Notes: a model not told the origin generated them from the letters alone. Numbered from the stretch's first letter, positions 1 to 9,252 are shown. The stretch is DNA of 45,063 bases from DAOQAU01 sp964640325 (GCA_964640325.1 CAZXID010000015.1:1-45063), one strand, 5' to 3'. Numbers and translations: made by a program.

Positions 1-115
1 TGTATTTGAACATATTCTCACCCTCTCATGAAAATTTGTTCTAGGCAAGCCCCTAATATATTGTTGTGTTGGAATATTTTGAATAAGAAGAAGTTTTGAG
101 AAAGGATGTTTTTTT

Positions 116-1798
116 ATGGGTTTAGCTAAAATTATTGATGTAGATCCCGAAAAGTGTCAGAATTGTCATGCCTGTATTACAGCTTGTCCTTCTAAATTTT
201 GTAATGATGGCAGCGGTGATCATGTAAATATAAATCCTGATTTATGTATCGGTTGCGGGCAGTGTTTAACGGCTTGCACATGGGGCGCAAGGACTATAAT
301 TGATGATACTCAGCAATTTTTCAGCGATTTGAGCCGAGGGGTTCCTATAGTAACTGTTATTGCTCCTGCCATTGCAGCATCTTTTCCAAGCACATACTTG
401 AACCTTAACGGATGGTTTAAGCAAATAGGGGTAAGCGCTAATTTTGATGTAAGCTTTGGTGCAGAGCTTACAATTAAAAGTTATTTGGAGCATGTTCAAA
501 AAAATAATCCTAAAACCGTTATTGCACAACCTTGTCCTGCGATTGTTTCGTACATAGAACTTTATAAGCCGGAATTGCTCAAATATTTGGCGCCTGCCGA
601 TAGTCCTATGCTTCATACTATAAAAATGATTAAAGAATTTTATCCTGAGTATAAAAACCACAAAGTTGCAGTTATTTCTCCTTGTATCGCCAAAAAAAGA
701 GAATTTGAAGAAACCGGCTATGGTGACTATAACGTTACAATGATAAATCTTAAGGAGTATTTAAAACAAAACGGGATTGCACTTGAGCGCTACAGTAAAC
801 TTGATTATGATAATCCGCCTGCAGAGCGTGCCGTATTGTTTTCAACACCCGGCGGGTTAATGGAAACAGCTGACAGATGGGCTCACGGTATTCGTTCAAA
901 AATAAAGAAAATAGAGGGTCCTCATACTATTTATGAATATTTGGAAGAATTAGACCGAGATGCTGCAAACGGTCATGCACCTTTGATTGTGGACTGTCTT
1001 AATTGCGAAAAAGGTTGCAATGGTGGTACAGGTACTGATTGTAAAGAATTATCAATGGGCGCGCTTGAAAGCTTGATAGAATCAAGAAGACAGCAAATGC
1101 AAAGATTGTATCTGGATGGACAAAGCACCTTAGGAATGTCTGAAGCGGACAAAGATGAAATTATACAAGAGCGCATAAAAGATTCAATCGAAGAACATTG
1201 GAAAACAGGGCTTTATGATAGAACTTATGTGGACCGCTCTAAAAATAAATTGGTTACGCAGGTGCCAAACAGTGCTTTAGAGGAAATTTATCATGCTATG
1301 CATAAATATTCTCCCGAAGATCACAAAAATTGTTCGGCATGTGGTTACGGAAATTGTAAAGATATGGCAACAGCTATTTATAACGGGTTGAATAACCCTC
1401 ATAATTGCCATTATTATCAGCATAAAATGCTTGAAACAAATTCCGAAAAGAGAAGAAAAGCTATGTCGGAATTCCAAAGTTTGATACTTAATGAATTTAA
1501 TGCAGAAAAATTGCTGGCCAAATTTAATCCTATCGTAAAAGCGATTGAGGGAATAGCTTTTCAAACATCTATTCTGTCAATAAACGCTTCGATTGAAGCT
1601 GCACATGCAGGAGAAGTTGGGGCGGGATTTGATATTGTCGCCAAAGAAGTTAAATCACTTGCTGAAAAATCTAAGGAAGAAGCAAATAAAATCTATTCTT
1701 CTTTATCGGATTTGCAAAGTGTATTAGACGGCGCAACAGAACAATTTGAAGCTCAGCTTAAAGCTTTTCTGTCGGAAGATGGTAAGGCTGAGGAATAA
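116..1798 (+). CDS. [FeFe] hydrogenase-like sensor fused to a chemoreceptor signalling tip
   Basis: Domains in order: a two-cluster ferredoxin (Cys14/17/20/24 and Cys44/47/50/54), a [FeFe]-hydrogenase large-subunit core (about 75-330), a small four-Cys Fe-S domain (Cys406/409/414/431), and the hairpin tip of a methyl-accepting chemotaxis protein (about 478-525, SINASIEAAHAGE). H-cluster ligands are visible as Cys140 (QPCPA), Cys190 (SPCIAKK) and Cys297/Cys301 (CEKGC). The residue before Cys140 is Pro, whereas catalytic enzymes have the proton-shuttling Cys there (TSCCPAW). This, with the signalling tip and no membrane segment, fits the sensory (HydS-type) class rather than bulk H2 turnover. 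A GAGAAAGG ribosome site precedes the ATG. The signalling partner is not visible here. Family call firm; sensory role inferred. Confidence 0.88.
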   Translation: MGLAKIIDVDPEKCQNCHACITACPSKFCNDGSGDHVNINPDLCIGCGQCLTACTWGARTIIDDTQQFFSDLSRGVPIVTVIAPAIAASFPSTYLNLNGWFKQIGVSANFDVSFGAELTIKSYLEHVQKNNPKTVIAQPCPAIVSYIELYKPELLKYLAPADSPMLHTIKMIKEFYPEYKNHKVAVISPCIAKKREFEETGYGDYNVTMINLKEYLKQNGIALERYSKLDYDNPPAERAVLFSTPGGLMETADRWAHGIRSKIKKIEGPHTIYEYLEELDRDAANGHAPLIVDCLNCEKGCNGGTGTDCKELSMGALESLIESRRQQMQRLYLDGQSTLGMSEADKDEIIQERIKDSIEEHWKTGLYDRTYVDRSKNKLVTQVPNSALEEIYHAMHKYSPEDHKNCSACGYGNCKDMATAIYNGLNNPHNCHYYQHKMLETNSEKRRKAMSEFQSLILNEFNAEKLLAKFNPIVKAIEGIAFQTSILSINASIEAAHAGEVGAGFDIVAKEVKSLAEKSKEEANKIYSSLSDLQSVLDGATEQFEAQLKAFLSEDGKAEE

Positions 1799-1829
1799 AA
1801 TTTCTTAGAAATAAAAAGATTATACCAAT

Positions 1830-2408
1830 ATGATAAAATTCAAACGTTGCGCTTGGGTGCCTGACAACAACTCTTTATATCAAAAATACCACGACCAAGA
1901 GTGGGGTGTTCCCGTGCATGATGACAGAAAACACTTTGAAATGCTCTGTTTAGAGGGTGCACAGGCCGGTTTGAGTTGGGAAACTGTTTTAAAAAAAAGG
2001 CAAGGATATAAAAAAGTTTTTTTTGACTTTGATGTAAAAAAATGTTCAAAAATGAGTGATGAACAACTTGAAAAACTTATGCAAAATCCTGAAATTATAA
2101 GAAATCGTTTGAAAATATTTTCGGTAAGAAAAAATGCGCTTGTTTTTTTGAAGATTCAAAAGGAGTTCGGCAGTTTTGACGGTTACATTTGGGCCTTTGT
2201 ATCTCAAAACCCAATAGTTAATAAAATTCGTTCGATTAGCCAACTCCCTGTAAAAACGGTTTTGAGCGATAAAATTTCAAAAGATTTAAAAAAACGGGGA
2301 ATGTCTTTTGTGGGCTCGACCATAATTTATTCTTATATGCAGGCAGTCGGTATAGTAAATGATCATACAACTGATTGTTTCAGATATAAAGAAGTTTTTA
2401 ATGTCTAA
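1830..2408 (+). CDS. tag: DNA-3-methyladenine glycosylase I
   Basis: Base-excision repair enzyme that removes 3-methyladenine from alkylated DNA. It has the usual family length (192 aa). The N-terminal RCAW and HDQEWG motifs, the catalytic-region QAGLSW preceded by Glu42, and the C-terminal DHTTDC are typical of Tag. Cys7, His21, His179 and Cys183 are placed like the structural zinc ligands of the E. coli enzyme. It follows the hydrogenase gene by 31 bases and may be co-transcribed. Its last 11 bases overlap the end of the convergent gene on the other strand, so no terminator fits between them. Confidence 0.93.
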   Translation: MIKFKRCAWVPDNNSLYQKYHDQEWGVPVHDDRKHFEMLCLEGAQAGLSWETVLKKRQGYKKVFFDFDVKKCSKMSDEQLEKLMQNPEIIRNRLKIFSVRKNALVFLKIQKEFGSFDGYIWAFVSQNPIVNKIRSISQLPVKTVLSDKISKDLKKRGMSFVGSTIIYSYMQAVGIVNDHTTDCFRYKEVFNV

Positions 2409-4065
2409 AAACTTCTTGTAAATAGTCTAAATACCTTTGGTTATCGGTGTTTTTGCTTAATTCTCGGTATATAAAATCTAAGTCTTCTTTTTTTATTTTT
2501 TTATTTTGGACTATTTCTTTAAGAATTGGTGCCAGTTTAAATTTTATAGATTCACTTGAATCTTTAGCCAATAATTTAACTGTTTCCAAATAATTTTCAA
2601 ATTCAAGTTTTTTTAAAATTTTATTTATTATAAATATTTTTGTCGTGTCTTTTGCATCTGTAATTAAAAATTCGCAAGCTTTTTTGTAATCTTGTGAGTC
2701 ATTAAGTCCTAAAATATGGGTTTTTTGTTCAATTTCTCCAAGACTATTTGCGTTTTCGATATTTTGCAGAATTTGTTTAGCATATTCTAAGCGCATTTCT
2801 TTGGGCAATAAAAACAATTTTTGAAAAAGTTTTATTTTGCTTTCGTCATCTGATGTTCTAATTGACGAATTAAATAAAGGAATAAGCTCGTCTTGGGGAA
2901 GGCTATCAAATTTATTCACGACTTGAAAAATAAGTTCTTTTTCTCTTGAAGCTTGTGTAAGATATTGCCTCTGCAATTTTTCGGGTAATTTACCTATATT
3001 TTCAAGCAATTCGATTTTTTGAGGGGTTTCGGAAATTTTCCAGAGTTTTGAATAGCATTGAGTAAAATCTTCATCTTGAATGAATTTTATATTTTTTGCT
3101 AAATATTTACGAATGTGTTGATTTTTACTAAAGCGTTTCAAGAGTTCTTCAAATCCTTTTGTTCTGTCAGACGGTTGTAAATATTCAAGTGCTTCAACAA
3201 GAGCAACTTTTACGTTGGTATCGTTTTTATAAGCCGGATTGCTAAGAAATTCAATCCATTTATCAAAAGCTGTATCTTTTGGAGTAAGAAAAATCTTTTT
3301 TATTACATATCTTGCATCCTTGCTGTTTGTAAGTTCGGGACAAACTACTCTCAGACAGCCATGGTCAACAACATGACCGTTAATAACATTTAGGGAATAT
3401 AAATTATTCAAAAGATTTTGTTTTGGTAAATCATCATAGCTTTCCAGTCCCACAAGTTTTGAAGGTATTATTCTTTTGGGAGTTTCAAGAGAATCATCTA
3501 TAAATTTATTTACGGCGAATCCTGATTCTAAATCTCCAAAAAATGTTCTTACCATTTGGGTATTATTTCCGGCTGCTTTGGGCCAGTAGAGTCCTCCTCG
3601 GTTTAATTCGGCAAATATTCCGTTGGCTTGGGCATGATTTCCGTTTTCGTTATACATTTTTATAACGTATTGCTCGCCTGTTTTTTGATTTTCCAAGCCG
3701 TCAAGTCGGTAAACTCTTCCGTAAGTTCCGCTCCCTTCAAATTTTAGCTTTATACTTTTATCTACAGATAAAATTTTTGCATTTTTAAGCGTTGTTTCCA
3801 AATTAGTCAAAGCAACTTGGGGATTTGTATCAACAAGATGAGCAAAGTTTCTAAAACCTTCAAAAACTTCTTTAATGGTCTGGGGTCGTTGCTGTTTGGG
3901 TATTTTTTCAATCCATTCTTGAGGCAAATTTCCTACAAAGTTATTTTTACAAACTTTTTCAGCAAGCTTTTTAACATCAGCAGGTGAAAAAACAGTTTTT
4001 TGAAGATAGGTCGTAAGCCCCGTAAAACTTGTTTTTTGGTTATAATTAGAATTTATTGCCAGCAT
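2398..4065 (-). CDS. Orphan protein with protein-kinase-like N-lobe and helical repeats
   Basis: 555 aa, not recognised as a named family. Residues 11-16 read KTSFTG, a short motif resembling those at the N-termini of other orphans in this window. Residues 111-119 (GSGTYGRVY) look like a kinase glycine-rich loop, Lys136 in VIKMY like the ATP-binding lysine, and Glu153 like its helix-C partner. A DHG at 234-236 could stand for the DFG triad, but I see no clear HRD catalytic aspartate, so it may be a pseudokinase or a divergent effector-like kinase. From about 255 to the end it is helical and Lys/Glu/Leu-rich, suggestive of HEAT-like repeats. No signal peptide or membrane segment. AAGGA precedes the ATG. 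Kinase similarity is an inference from motifs. Confidence 0.6.
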   Translation of the reverse strand: MLAINSNYNQKTSFTGLTTYLQKTVFSPADVKKLAEKVCKNNFVGNLPQEWIEKIPKQQRPQTIKEVFEGFRNFAHLVDTNPQVALTNLETTLKNAKILSVDKSIKLKFEGSGTYGRVYRLDGLENQKTGEQYVIKMYNENGNHAQANGIFAELNRGGLYWPKAAGNNTQMVRTFFGDLESGFAVNKFIDDSLETPKRIIPSKLVGLESYDDLPKQNLLNNLYSLNVINGHVVDHGCLRVVCPELTNSKDARYVIKKIFLTPKDTAFDKWIEFLSNPAYKNDTNVKVALVEALEYLQPSDRTKGFEELLKRFSKNQHIRKYLAKNIKFIQDEDFTQCYSKLWKISETPQKIELLENIGKLPEKLQRQYLTQASREKELIFQVVNKFDSLPQDELIPLFNSSIRTSDDESKIKLFQKLFLLPKEMRLEYAKQILQNIENANSLGEIEQKTHILGLNDSQDYKKACEFLITDAKDTTKIFIINKILKKLEFENYLETVKLLAKDSSESIKFKLAPILKEIVQNKKIKKEDLDFIYRELSKNTDNQRYLDYLQEVFRH

Positions 4066-4199
4066 TAGAAAATCCTTTTACACACAATACTATAAAGGGA
4101 TATAAAATTAAAAATTGCCTGATTAACAGAGGTTATTTAAAAAAGTTAACATTGAGGATGTGGCAAATTTGTTGTTCCTTGTAAATTTTTTTTGCATTC

Positions 4200-4757
4200 T
4201 CAAATGTAATTTATAACATTTTCTTTTCTTTCCGGAGCTTTGGGGTCGGGATATTTTTTGTAGCCTAAAGTTATGGCATAAAAAGGCTCATAATTTTGCG
4301 GAATTTTGAGTTTTTCAGCCCAAAAAGATCCATTTTTACCTTTGAAAAGAAAAGTAATCAGTCCAATCCAACAGGTGCCTATATTCAGAGATTCTGCAGC
4401 CAAAAGCATATTTTGAGTTGCGGCAGAACAGTCAATTATATTTGTGGGGGAATTTTTTTCTCCCGATATGACAATTATCATCGGGGCGTTGTAAAAAATA
4501 TTGTAATCAGGATTTTGCGCCATTTTACGAAACATTTCGTTTTCGTGGGCGATAAATTCCTTTTTGGATTCATCGCTGAGGGTTTTAATCAGCTCTTTAT
4601 CTTGAATGATTGTAAAAAGCCATGGCTGCATGTTACAACCGCTTGGGGCATAAATTCCGGATTTGAGAATTAAATTTAAATCATCTTTTTTTACAGGCTC
4701 ATCAGAATATATTCTGACACTTCTTCTGTTTAAAATATTTTCTATAACATTGTTCAT
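4200..4757 (-). CDS. Nitroreductase family protein (FMN-dependent)
   Basis: 185 aa, the normal size for a single-domain nitroreductase. The N-terminal NRRSVR motif (FMN phosphate contact), APSGCNMQPW (flavin-binding loop) and C-terminal ITLGYKKYP are diagnostic. Such enzymes reduce quinones, nitro compounds or flavins with NAD(P)H; the substrate cannot be told. It lies 66 bases downstream of the thioredoxin gene on the same strand, so the two may form a small redox operon. A GGAGG-like site (GGAGGCGAC in the transcript) precedes the ATG. Confidence 0.9.
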   Translation of the reverse strand: MNNVIENILNRRSVRIYSDEPVKKDDLNLILKSGIYAPSGCNMQPWLFTIIQDKELIKTLSDESKKEFIAHENEMFRKMAQNPDYNIFYNAPMIIVISGEKNSPTNIIDCSAATQNMLLAAESLNIGTCWIGLITFLFKGKNGSFWAEKLKIPQNYEPFYAITLGYKKYPDPKAPERKENVINYI

Positions 4758-4823
4758 AAGTCGCCTCCAACATTTTCGGATATGACTTATTTAAACATAA
4801 AATCGGCTTACTTTAAACAGTAA

Positions 4824-5147
4824 TTATATGTGTTTTTTTAAAATATCTGTAAGCTGGCTTTTTGAGTGTAATCCGGTAAGCTTTTCAACAACATTTCCGT
4901 TTTTAAAAACTAAAAGCGCAGGAATACTTGCGATGCCGTATTGGGCAGATTTGTTTTTTCCGTTGTCAACATTTAATTTCCCTATTATAGCTTTTCCCGA
5001 GAAATCTTTTGCAACTTCATCCATAATCGGAAGCTGCATCCTGCAAGGCCCACACCAGGTGGCATAAAAATCAACCAAAACCGGCTGGGCACTTTTTTTA
5101 ACTTCCAGGTCAAAATTTACATCATTTAATTCAATCACGTTTGTCAT
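4824..5147 (-). CDS. trxA: Thioredoxin
   Basis: 107 aa with the canonical redox site WCGPC (Cys32, Cys35) after VDFYAT, and the cis-proline in ASIPALLVF. It keeps cytosolic protein thiols reduced and can donate electrons to reductases. The start is fixed by a near-perfect AAAGGAGATG ribosome site. A sigma-70-type promoter lies upstream (see 5184-5211). No signal peptide. First gene of a probable two-gene unit with the nitroreductase. Confidence 0.95.
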   Translation of the reverse strand: MTNVIELNDVNFDLEVKKSAQPVLVDFYATWCGPCRMQLPIMDEVAKDFSGKAIIGKLNVDNGKNKSAQYGIASIPALLVFKNGNVVEKLTGLHSKSQLTDILKKHI

Positions 5148-5183
5148 AATACATCTCCTTTATATGCTAATATTCATATATTA

Positions 5184-5211
5184 ATATTAACATATATTTA
5201 AAAAATGTCAA
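5184..5211 (-). promoter_or_regulatory. Promoter of the thioredoxin gene
   Basis: Read on the minus strand: TTGACA (5206-5211), 16-base spacer, TAATAT (5184-5189), then the SD and ATG of trxA. The spacer and following bases are rich in overlapping ATATTAATAT dyads that could act as an operator. Confidence 0.7.
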
Positions 5212-5338
5212 TCCTTTTTATTATTTTATTTGCTTAAAACATTCTTTTATCATACTAAGAACGTATGATTTTTTATAAAAAAAATTATGCTAGAATTGGT
5301 CTTGAAAAACCGATTATTTTGTATATAAGGAGAATTTT

Positions 5339-5734
5339 ATGAAAAGTTTAATAGTGGATGATGATTTTTTCAGCAGAAGGATACTTCAAACAATTTTTTC
5401 AGGCTATGGTGAATGTCATGTTGCCGTGGACGGGAAAGAAGCTCTTTTTGCTTTTGAACAGGCAACAGCAGAAGAAGCGCCTTATGATGTAATTTGTCTT
5501 GATATAATGATGCCCGAGATGGACGGACAGGAAGTTTTGAAAAAAATCCGCGAATTTGAAGAAAGAAAAGGAATCTTCGGAAGTGATAGCGTAAAAATAA
5601 TTATGACCACAGCTCTTGATGATAGTGAAAATATAAAAAAGGCCTTCAGAGAACAGTGTGAATCTTATTTGATTAAACCTATCAGTAAATCAAAACTTAT
5701 AAGTATTTTAAAAGATTTTAAGCTTATCGATTAA
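5339..5734 (+). CDS. Single-domain response regulator (CheY-like receiver)
   Basis: 131 aa, only a receiver domain. Acidic pair in LIVDDDFF, phosphoacceptor Asp55 in CLDIMMPEMDG, Thr91 and Lys113 (LIKP) are all present, so it should accept phosphate. No output domain. It lies 32 bases before a hybrid histidine kinase on the same strand and is probably its partner. GGAG ribosome site 7 bases before ATG; an extended -10 (TGCTAGAAT) lies near 5288. Confidence 0.93.
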   Translation: MKSLIVDDDFFSRRILQTIFSGYGECHVAVDGKEALFAFEQATAEEAPYDVICLDIMMPEMDGQEVLKKIREFEERKGIFGSDSVKIIMTTALDDSENIKKAFREQCESYLIKPISKSKLISILKDFKLID

Positions 5735-5766
5735 TTTTAAATACTTAAAGTCGAGGGATTAAAAAA

Positions 5767-8700
5767 TTGTTCTTGGAAAAATTTAAAAAAATAAAATATA
5801 TAAATGTTGCCTTGCCTGTTTTTCTTTGCCTATTAATTTTAGGGCTTTTTTTGTTTGTTAAAGACAGTTTAAAAATAGTTTCAGAAACAAACAAAAATAA
5901 TTTTGAATATACGGTAAAAATCAGGGCTTCAATAAGTAAAATCGATAAAATAATTGAAAATTCAGAAGTAAGTTTAAATATTATTTCAGATATTATTCAA
6001 AGGTCTTATGATATAAATAAACTTTATGATAGAAATTATAATTACGAGTATATAAAACAAAACGATGTTTTGACCCGTTCTGCGCTAAAAAATTCTCCTG
6101 GCATCAACGGGATTTGGTTTCAATTGAACGCTGATGTTCCTTTTTCTACTGATATTTATAATTGGCATGGGATTAGAGAAGGCAAAATAGTTAATTTAAG
6201 AAAATTTTTTGAAAAAGAAAACAATGACAGAAAAATTAATCCTGAAGAAGATTCCTATTATTTTGAAGCCATAAATGCAAAAAAGATTATTTGGAGCGAT
6301 TTATATACTGACCCTGACATAAAAACTCAAATGATAACCATAGCAAAGCCCATATATAAAAAAAACAAGCTTATAGGTGTTATCGGGATAGATATTTCTG
6401 TATTTGATTTTGAGCAGGCATTAAAAAACATGCAGACCTCATTTGAAGATTCAGAAGCATTTTTGTTAGATAACAGTGATAAAATAATACTTTCTTCAGG
6501 TGCAAAAAAAAATCTTAAACAATTTGCTTTCTTGAAATTAAATAAATATCAATCTGTTAATAAAGAATCTATGATAGAGTACTTGGATGAAGGCGTTGAC
6601 AAAACTGCAATTATAATTCCTTTATCAAATAAATACAAAGTTATTATAACATTTCCTCATATGGCTGTTTTTAAGGGCTTTGACCGCCTTTTCAAGACGG
6701 TTTATTTTATATTTGGAGTATTGATTATTTTAGCCGGCATGGCTTTTTATAACAGGCAAAAAATTATAAAAGCTAACAAACAGCTGGAAAATGAAGCATT
6801 TAAGCTAAAAACGATTGTTGATGCCGCACCTACTGCTATCGTTATTAAAAACAAAGAAGGTGTTTATATTGATTGTAATAATAAGCTCCTTGAAATTATG
6901 GATGTAGAAAGACAAGATTTTATAGGCAAAACGGATTACGAAATTTTTTCTAAAGAAACAGCCGATATTCTTACGCAACAGGATGAGATTGTCAAAAGAA
7001 CAAAGCAATTAAGAGTTAGTGAAAATTGGCACACAACTAAATCAGGGAAAAAAGTTTTACTTGCAAAGTTCAGAGTTCCGCTGCTGGATATTAATAATCA
7101 GGTTATAGGAATATTGATTAATGCAATTGATATAACTCAAAAACATAATGAGCAAAAACAGCTTGAAATTGCTAAAGAAGCAGCTGAAAACGCGACAAGG
7201 ATGAAAAGTAATTTTCTGGCAAATATGAGCCATGAAATAAGAACGCCGCTTAACGGAGTGTTGGGATTTTTGCAATTACTTGAAGATACGGAGCTCACAG
7301 AAGAACAAAAAGAATTTATTGAAGATGCTCAAAAATCTTCTGATATTTTGCTTAATATCATTAATGAAATATTAGATTTTTCAAAAATTGAAGCCGGAAA
7401 ATTAAAAATTGATAATGTCAGTTTTGACATTCGTTCGCTGGTTGAAGATATTACGGTGATAAATATACCTGCTGCTTGCCAGAAAAGAATTGATATAAAT
7501 TCTTTAATTTGTTCTGATGTCCCGCAAAGAGTTTTTGGAGACCCGGGCAGAGTAAAACAAATTCTTAATAACCTCGTGGGCAATGCCATAAAATTTACCG
7601 AAAAAGGCGAAGTGGCTATATATGTTAATATGGAATCCGAGACAGATGAAGAAGTTTTGATTGATTTTAAAATTAAAGACACCGGAATCGGAATTGAAAA
7701 AGAAAAGCTGGAAATGATTTTTGAAACATTTACTCAGGCAGATGACTCCACTACCAGAAAATATGGAGGCACGGGGCTTGGGTTGGCTATTTCACAAAAA
7801 CTAGCTAGCCTTATGGGTGGAGGTATAGATGTTGAAAGCGTCCTTGGTGAAGGCGCCACTTTCAGCGTAAATATCAGATTTAAAAAAGATAAAACATCAC
7901 AGGGCGCTGAAAAGAATTTAATAAAATCAATAGAAAATGAAACCGTTTTAATAGTTGAAAATAAATGCATGGATTTGAAAATAATTAAATATTATCTGAA
8001 TGAATCTAATTGTATTGTAAAAGAAGCCCATAGTTATAATGAATTATTAAATTTAATAAATGAAGAAAATCAAAAAATATCAGCGGCAATAATTGATTAT
8101 GAAATGGAAACTTCAGGCGAAATGCCCTTAAGCAATATAATAAAATCAAATGAAAGTTTAAAGGATATTCCTTTAATTTTATATACATCAATTGCTCAAA
8201 GAGGAGATGCGCTCAGCGCAAAAGAACAAGGATTTGCAGGATATATTTCAAGGCCGATAAAAAAACAAGAGCTTATTGAAAGTCTTGCCCTTGCAATTAA
8301 CAAAAAGGGTGGGCAAATCGAAAATGAATTTATAACTAAACATATTGTTAAGGAAAATAAATTTAATTCAAAGACAAAAATACTTATGGTTGAAGATACC
8401 GAACTTAATTGTAAATTTATCTTGCAGTTGTTGAATAAGGCAGGGTTAAGCTGTGATATTGCAAATGACGGTAAAAGCGCAATTGAAGCGTTTAAAACAA
8501 ATAAATACGATTTGATTTTGATGGATTGTCAGATGCCGATAATGGACGGATATGAAGCTACCAGACAAATAAGAAAACTTGAAGGGGAGAACTCTCATAT
8601 TCCGATTGTCGCTTTAACCGCTAATGCAATGAAAACAGATTGTGAAAAATGTTTAAACGCAGGGATGGATGATTATATAACCAAGCCCGTAAAAACTCAA

Positions 8701-9087
8701 GAATTATTATCTTTAATAAGCAAATATGTCAAAGTTGAAGAAACTTTTTCAGAAAATTTTGTGCAAAATGTTTTTATAAAAAATAACATTGATAAAATGA
8801 TCTCAGAAACAGGCTTTAGCCAAGAAGAAGCCAATCAAATGTATAAAGAGTTTTTGGAATTTTTGTCACAAACCATTCAGGAATTGGAAAAGACAGTAGA
8901 AGAAGGTGATTTTGAACAACTTGGGAAAATCGCTCATAAACTAAAAGGAGCAAGTGCAAATTTAAGATTTGAAAAAATATCTCAAATTAGCGCACAAATA
9001 GAAAATCAACAGACTAATCAAAACAGGGAAGTTTGTATTGATTTGATAATTCAAATTAAAAATGAATTAGCGATTTTAAAGTCTTAA
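5767..9087 (+). CDS. Hybrid sensor histidine kinase (Cache-PAS-HisKA-HATPase-REC-REC-HPt)
   Basis: 1106 aa, inner-membrane receptor. TM1 is about residues 12-31, an extracytoplasmic Cache-type ligand domain 40-300, and TM2 about 311-328. A PAS domain (about 350-465) follows, then HisKA with phospho-His489 (MSHEIRTPLNG), and an ATPase domain with N-box near 602 and G-boxes DTGIGI and GGTGLGL. The first receiver (about 722-838) is partly degenerate: it keeps an Asp at about 777, but its acidic pair is Glu-Asn. The second receiver has phosphoacceptor Asp920 (MDCQMPIMDG). A C-terminal HPt domain has His1057 (AHKLKGA). This architecture supports a phosphorelay inside one protein, probably ending on the small receiver encoded just upstream. 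Start is TTG, supported by GAGGG 9 bases before it. Ligand unknown. Confidence 0.93.
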   Translation: MFLEKFKKIKYINVALPVFLCLLILGLFLFVKDSLKIVSETNKNNFEYTVKIRASISKIDKIIENSEVSLNIISDIIQRSYDINKLYDRNYNYEYIKQNDVLTRSALKNSPGINGIWFQLNADVPFSTDIYNWHGIREGKIVNLRKFFEKENNDRKINPEEDSYYFEAINAKKIIWSDLYTDPDIKTQMITIAKPIYKKNKLIGVIGIDISVFDFEQALKNMQTSFEDSEAFLLDNSDKIILSSGAKKNLKQFAFLKLNKYQSVNKESMIEYLDEGVDKTAIIIPLSNKYKVIITFPHMAVFKGFDRLFKTVYFIFGVLIILAGMAFYNRQKIIKANKQLENEAFKLKTIVDAAPTAIVIKNKEGVYIDCNNKLLEIMDVERQDFIGKTDYEIFSKETADILTQQDEIVKRTKQLRVSENWHTTKSGKKVLLAKFRVPLLDINNQVIGILINAIDITQKHNEQKQLEIAKEAAENATRMKSNFLANMSHEIRTPLNGVLGFLQLLEDTELTEEQKEFIEDAQKSSDILLNIINEILDFSKIEAGKLKIDNVSFDIRSLVEDITVINIPAACQKRIDINSLICSDVPQRVFGDPGRVKQILNNLVGNAIKFTEKGEVAIYVNMESETDEEVLIDFKIKDTGIGIEKEKLEMIFETFTQADDSTTRKYGGTGLGLAISQKLASLMGGGIDVESVLGEGATFSVNIRFKKDKTSQGAEKNLIKSIENETVLIVENKCMDLKIIKYYLNESNCIVKEAHSYNELLNLINEENQKISAAIIDYEMETSGEMPLSNIIKSNESLKDIPLILYTSIAQRGDALSAKEQGFAGYISRPIKKQELIESLALAINKKGGQIENEFITKHIVKENKFNSKTKILMVEDTELNCKFILQLLNKAGLSCDIANDGKSAIEAFKTNKYDLILMDCQMPIMDGYEATRQIRKLEGENSHIPIVALTANAMKTDCEKCLNAGMDDYITKPVKTQELLSLISKYVKVEETFSENFVQNVFIKNNIDKMISETGFSQEEANQMYKEFLEFLSQTIQELEKTVEEGDFEQLGKIAHKLKGASANLRFEKISQISAQIENQQTNQNREVCIDLIIQIKNELAILKS

Positions 9088-9117
9088 GACGTTAAATGAT
9101 TTATGAAAGGGTTAAGC

Positions 9118-9149
9118 AAAAAAGACATCTGTAATCAGATGTCTTTTTT
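9118..9149. terminator. Bidirectional rho-independent terminator
   Basis: Perfect 14-bp inverted repeat (9118-9131 / 9136-9149) with a 4-base loop, A6 on one side and T6 on the other. It can end the hybrid kinase mRNA on the plus strand and the tRNA-Asp transcript on the minus strand. Confidence 0.9.
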
Positions 9150-9155
9150 GTTAAA

Positions 9156-9232
9156 TGGCGGGGACGACGGGGCTCGAACCCGCGACCTCATGCGTGACAG
9201 GCATGCGCTCTAACCAACTGAGCTACGCCCCC
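9156..9232 (-). tRNA. tRNA-Asp (GTC), CCA encoded
   Basis: Folds as a full cloverleaf: 7-bp acceptor stem GGGGGCG/CGTCCCC (one G-U), D arm with AGTTGGTTAGA, anticodon loop CTGTCAC with anticodon GTC closed by CATGC/GCATG, and T arm with GGTTCGAGCC. Discriminator G and the terminal CCA are in the DNA. 77 bases including CCA. Confidence 0.97.
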
Positions 9233-9252
9233 ATTTTGTCTGGTTTAAAGAT

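Noticed and set aside
266..661. Antisense frame under the hydrogenase gene, and similar shadows elsewhere
   Set aside because: Opposite-strand frames inside well-supported genes, without ribosome sites or family motifs.
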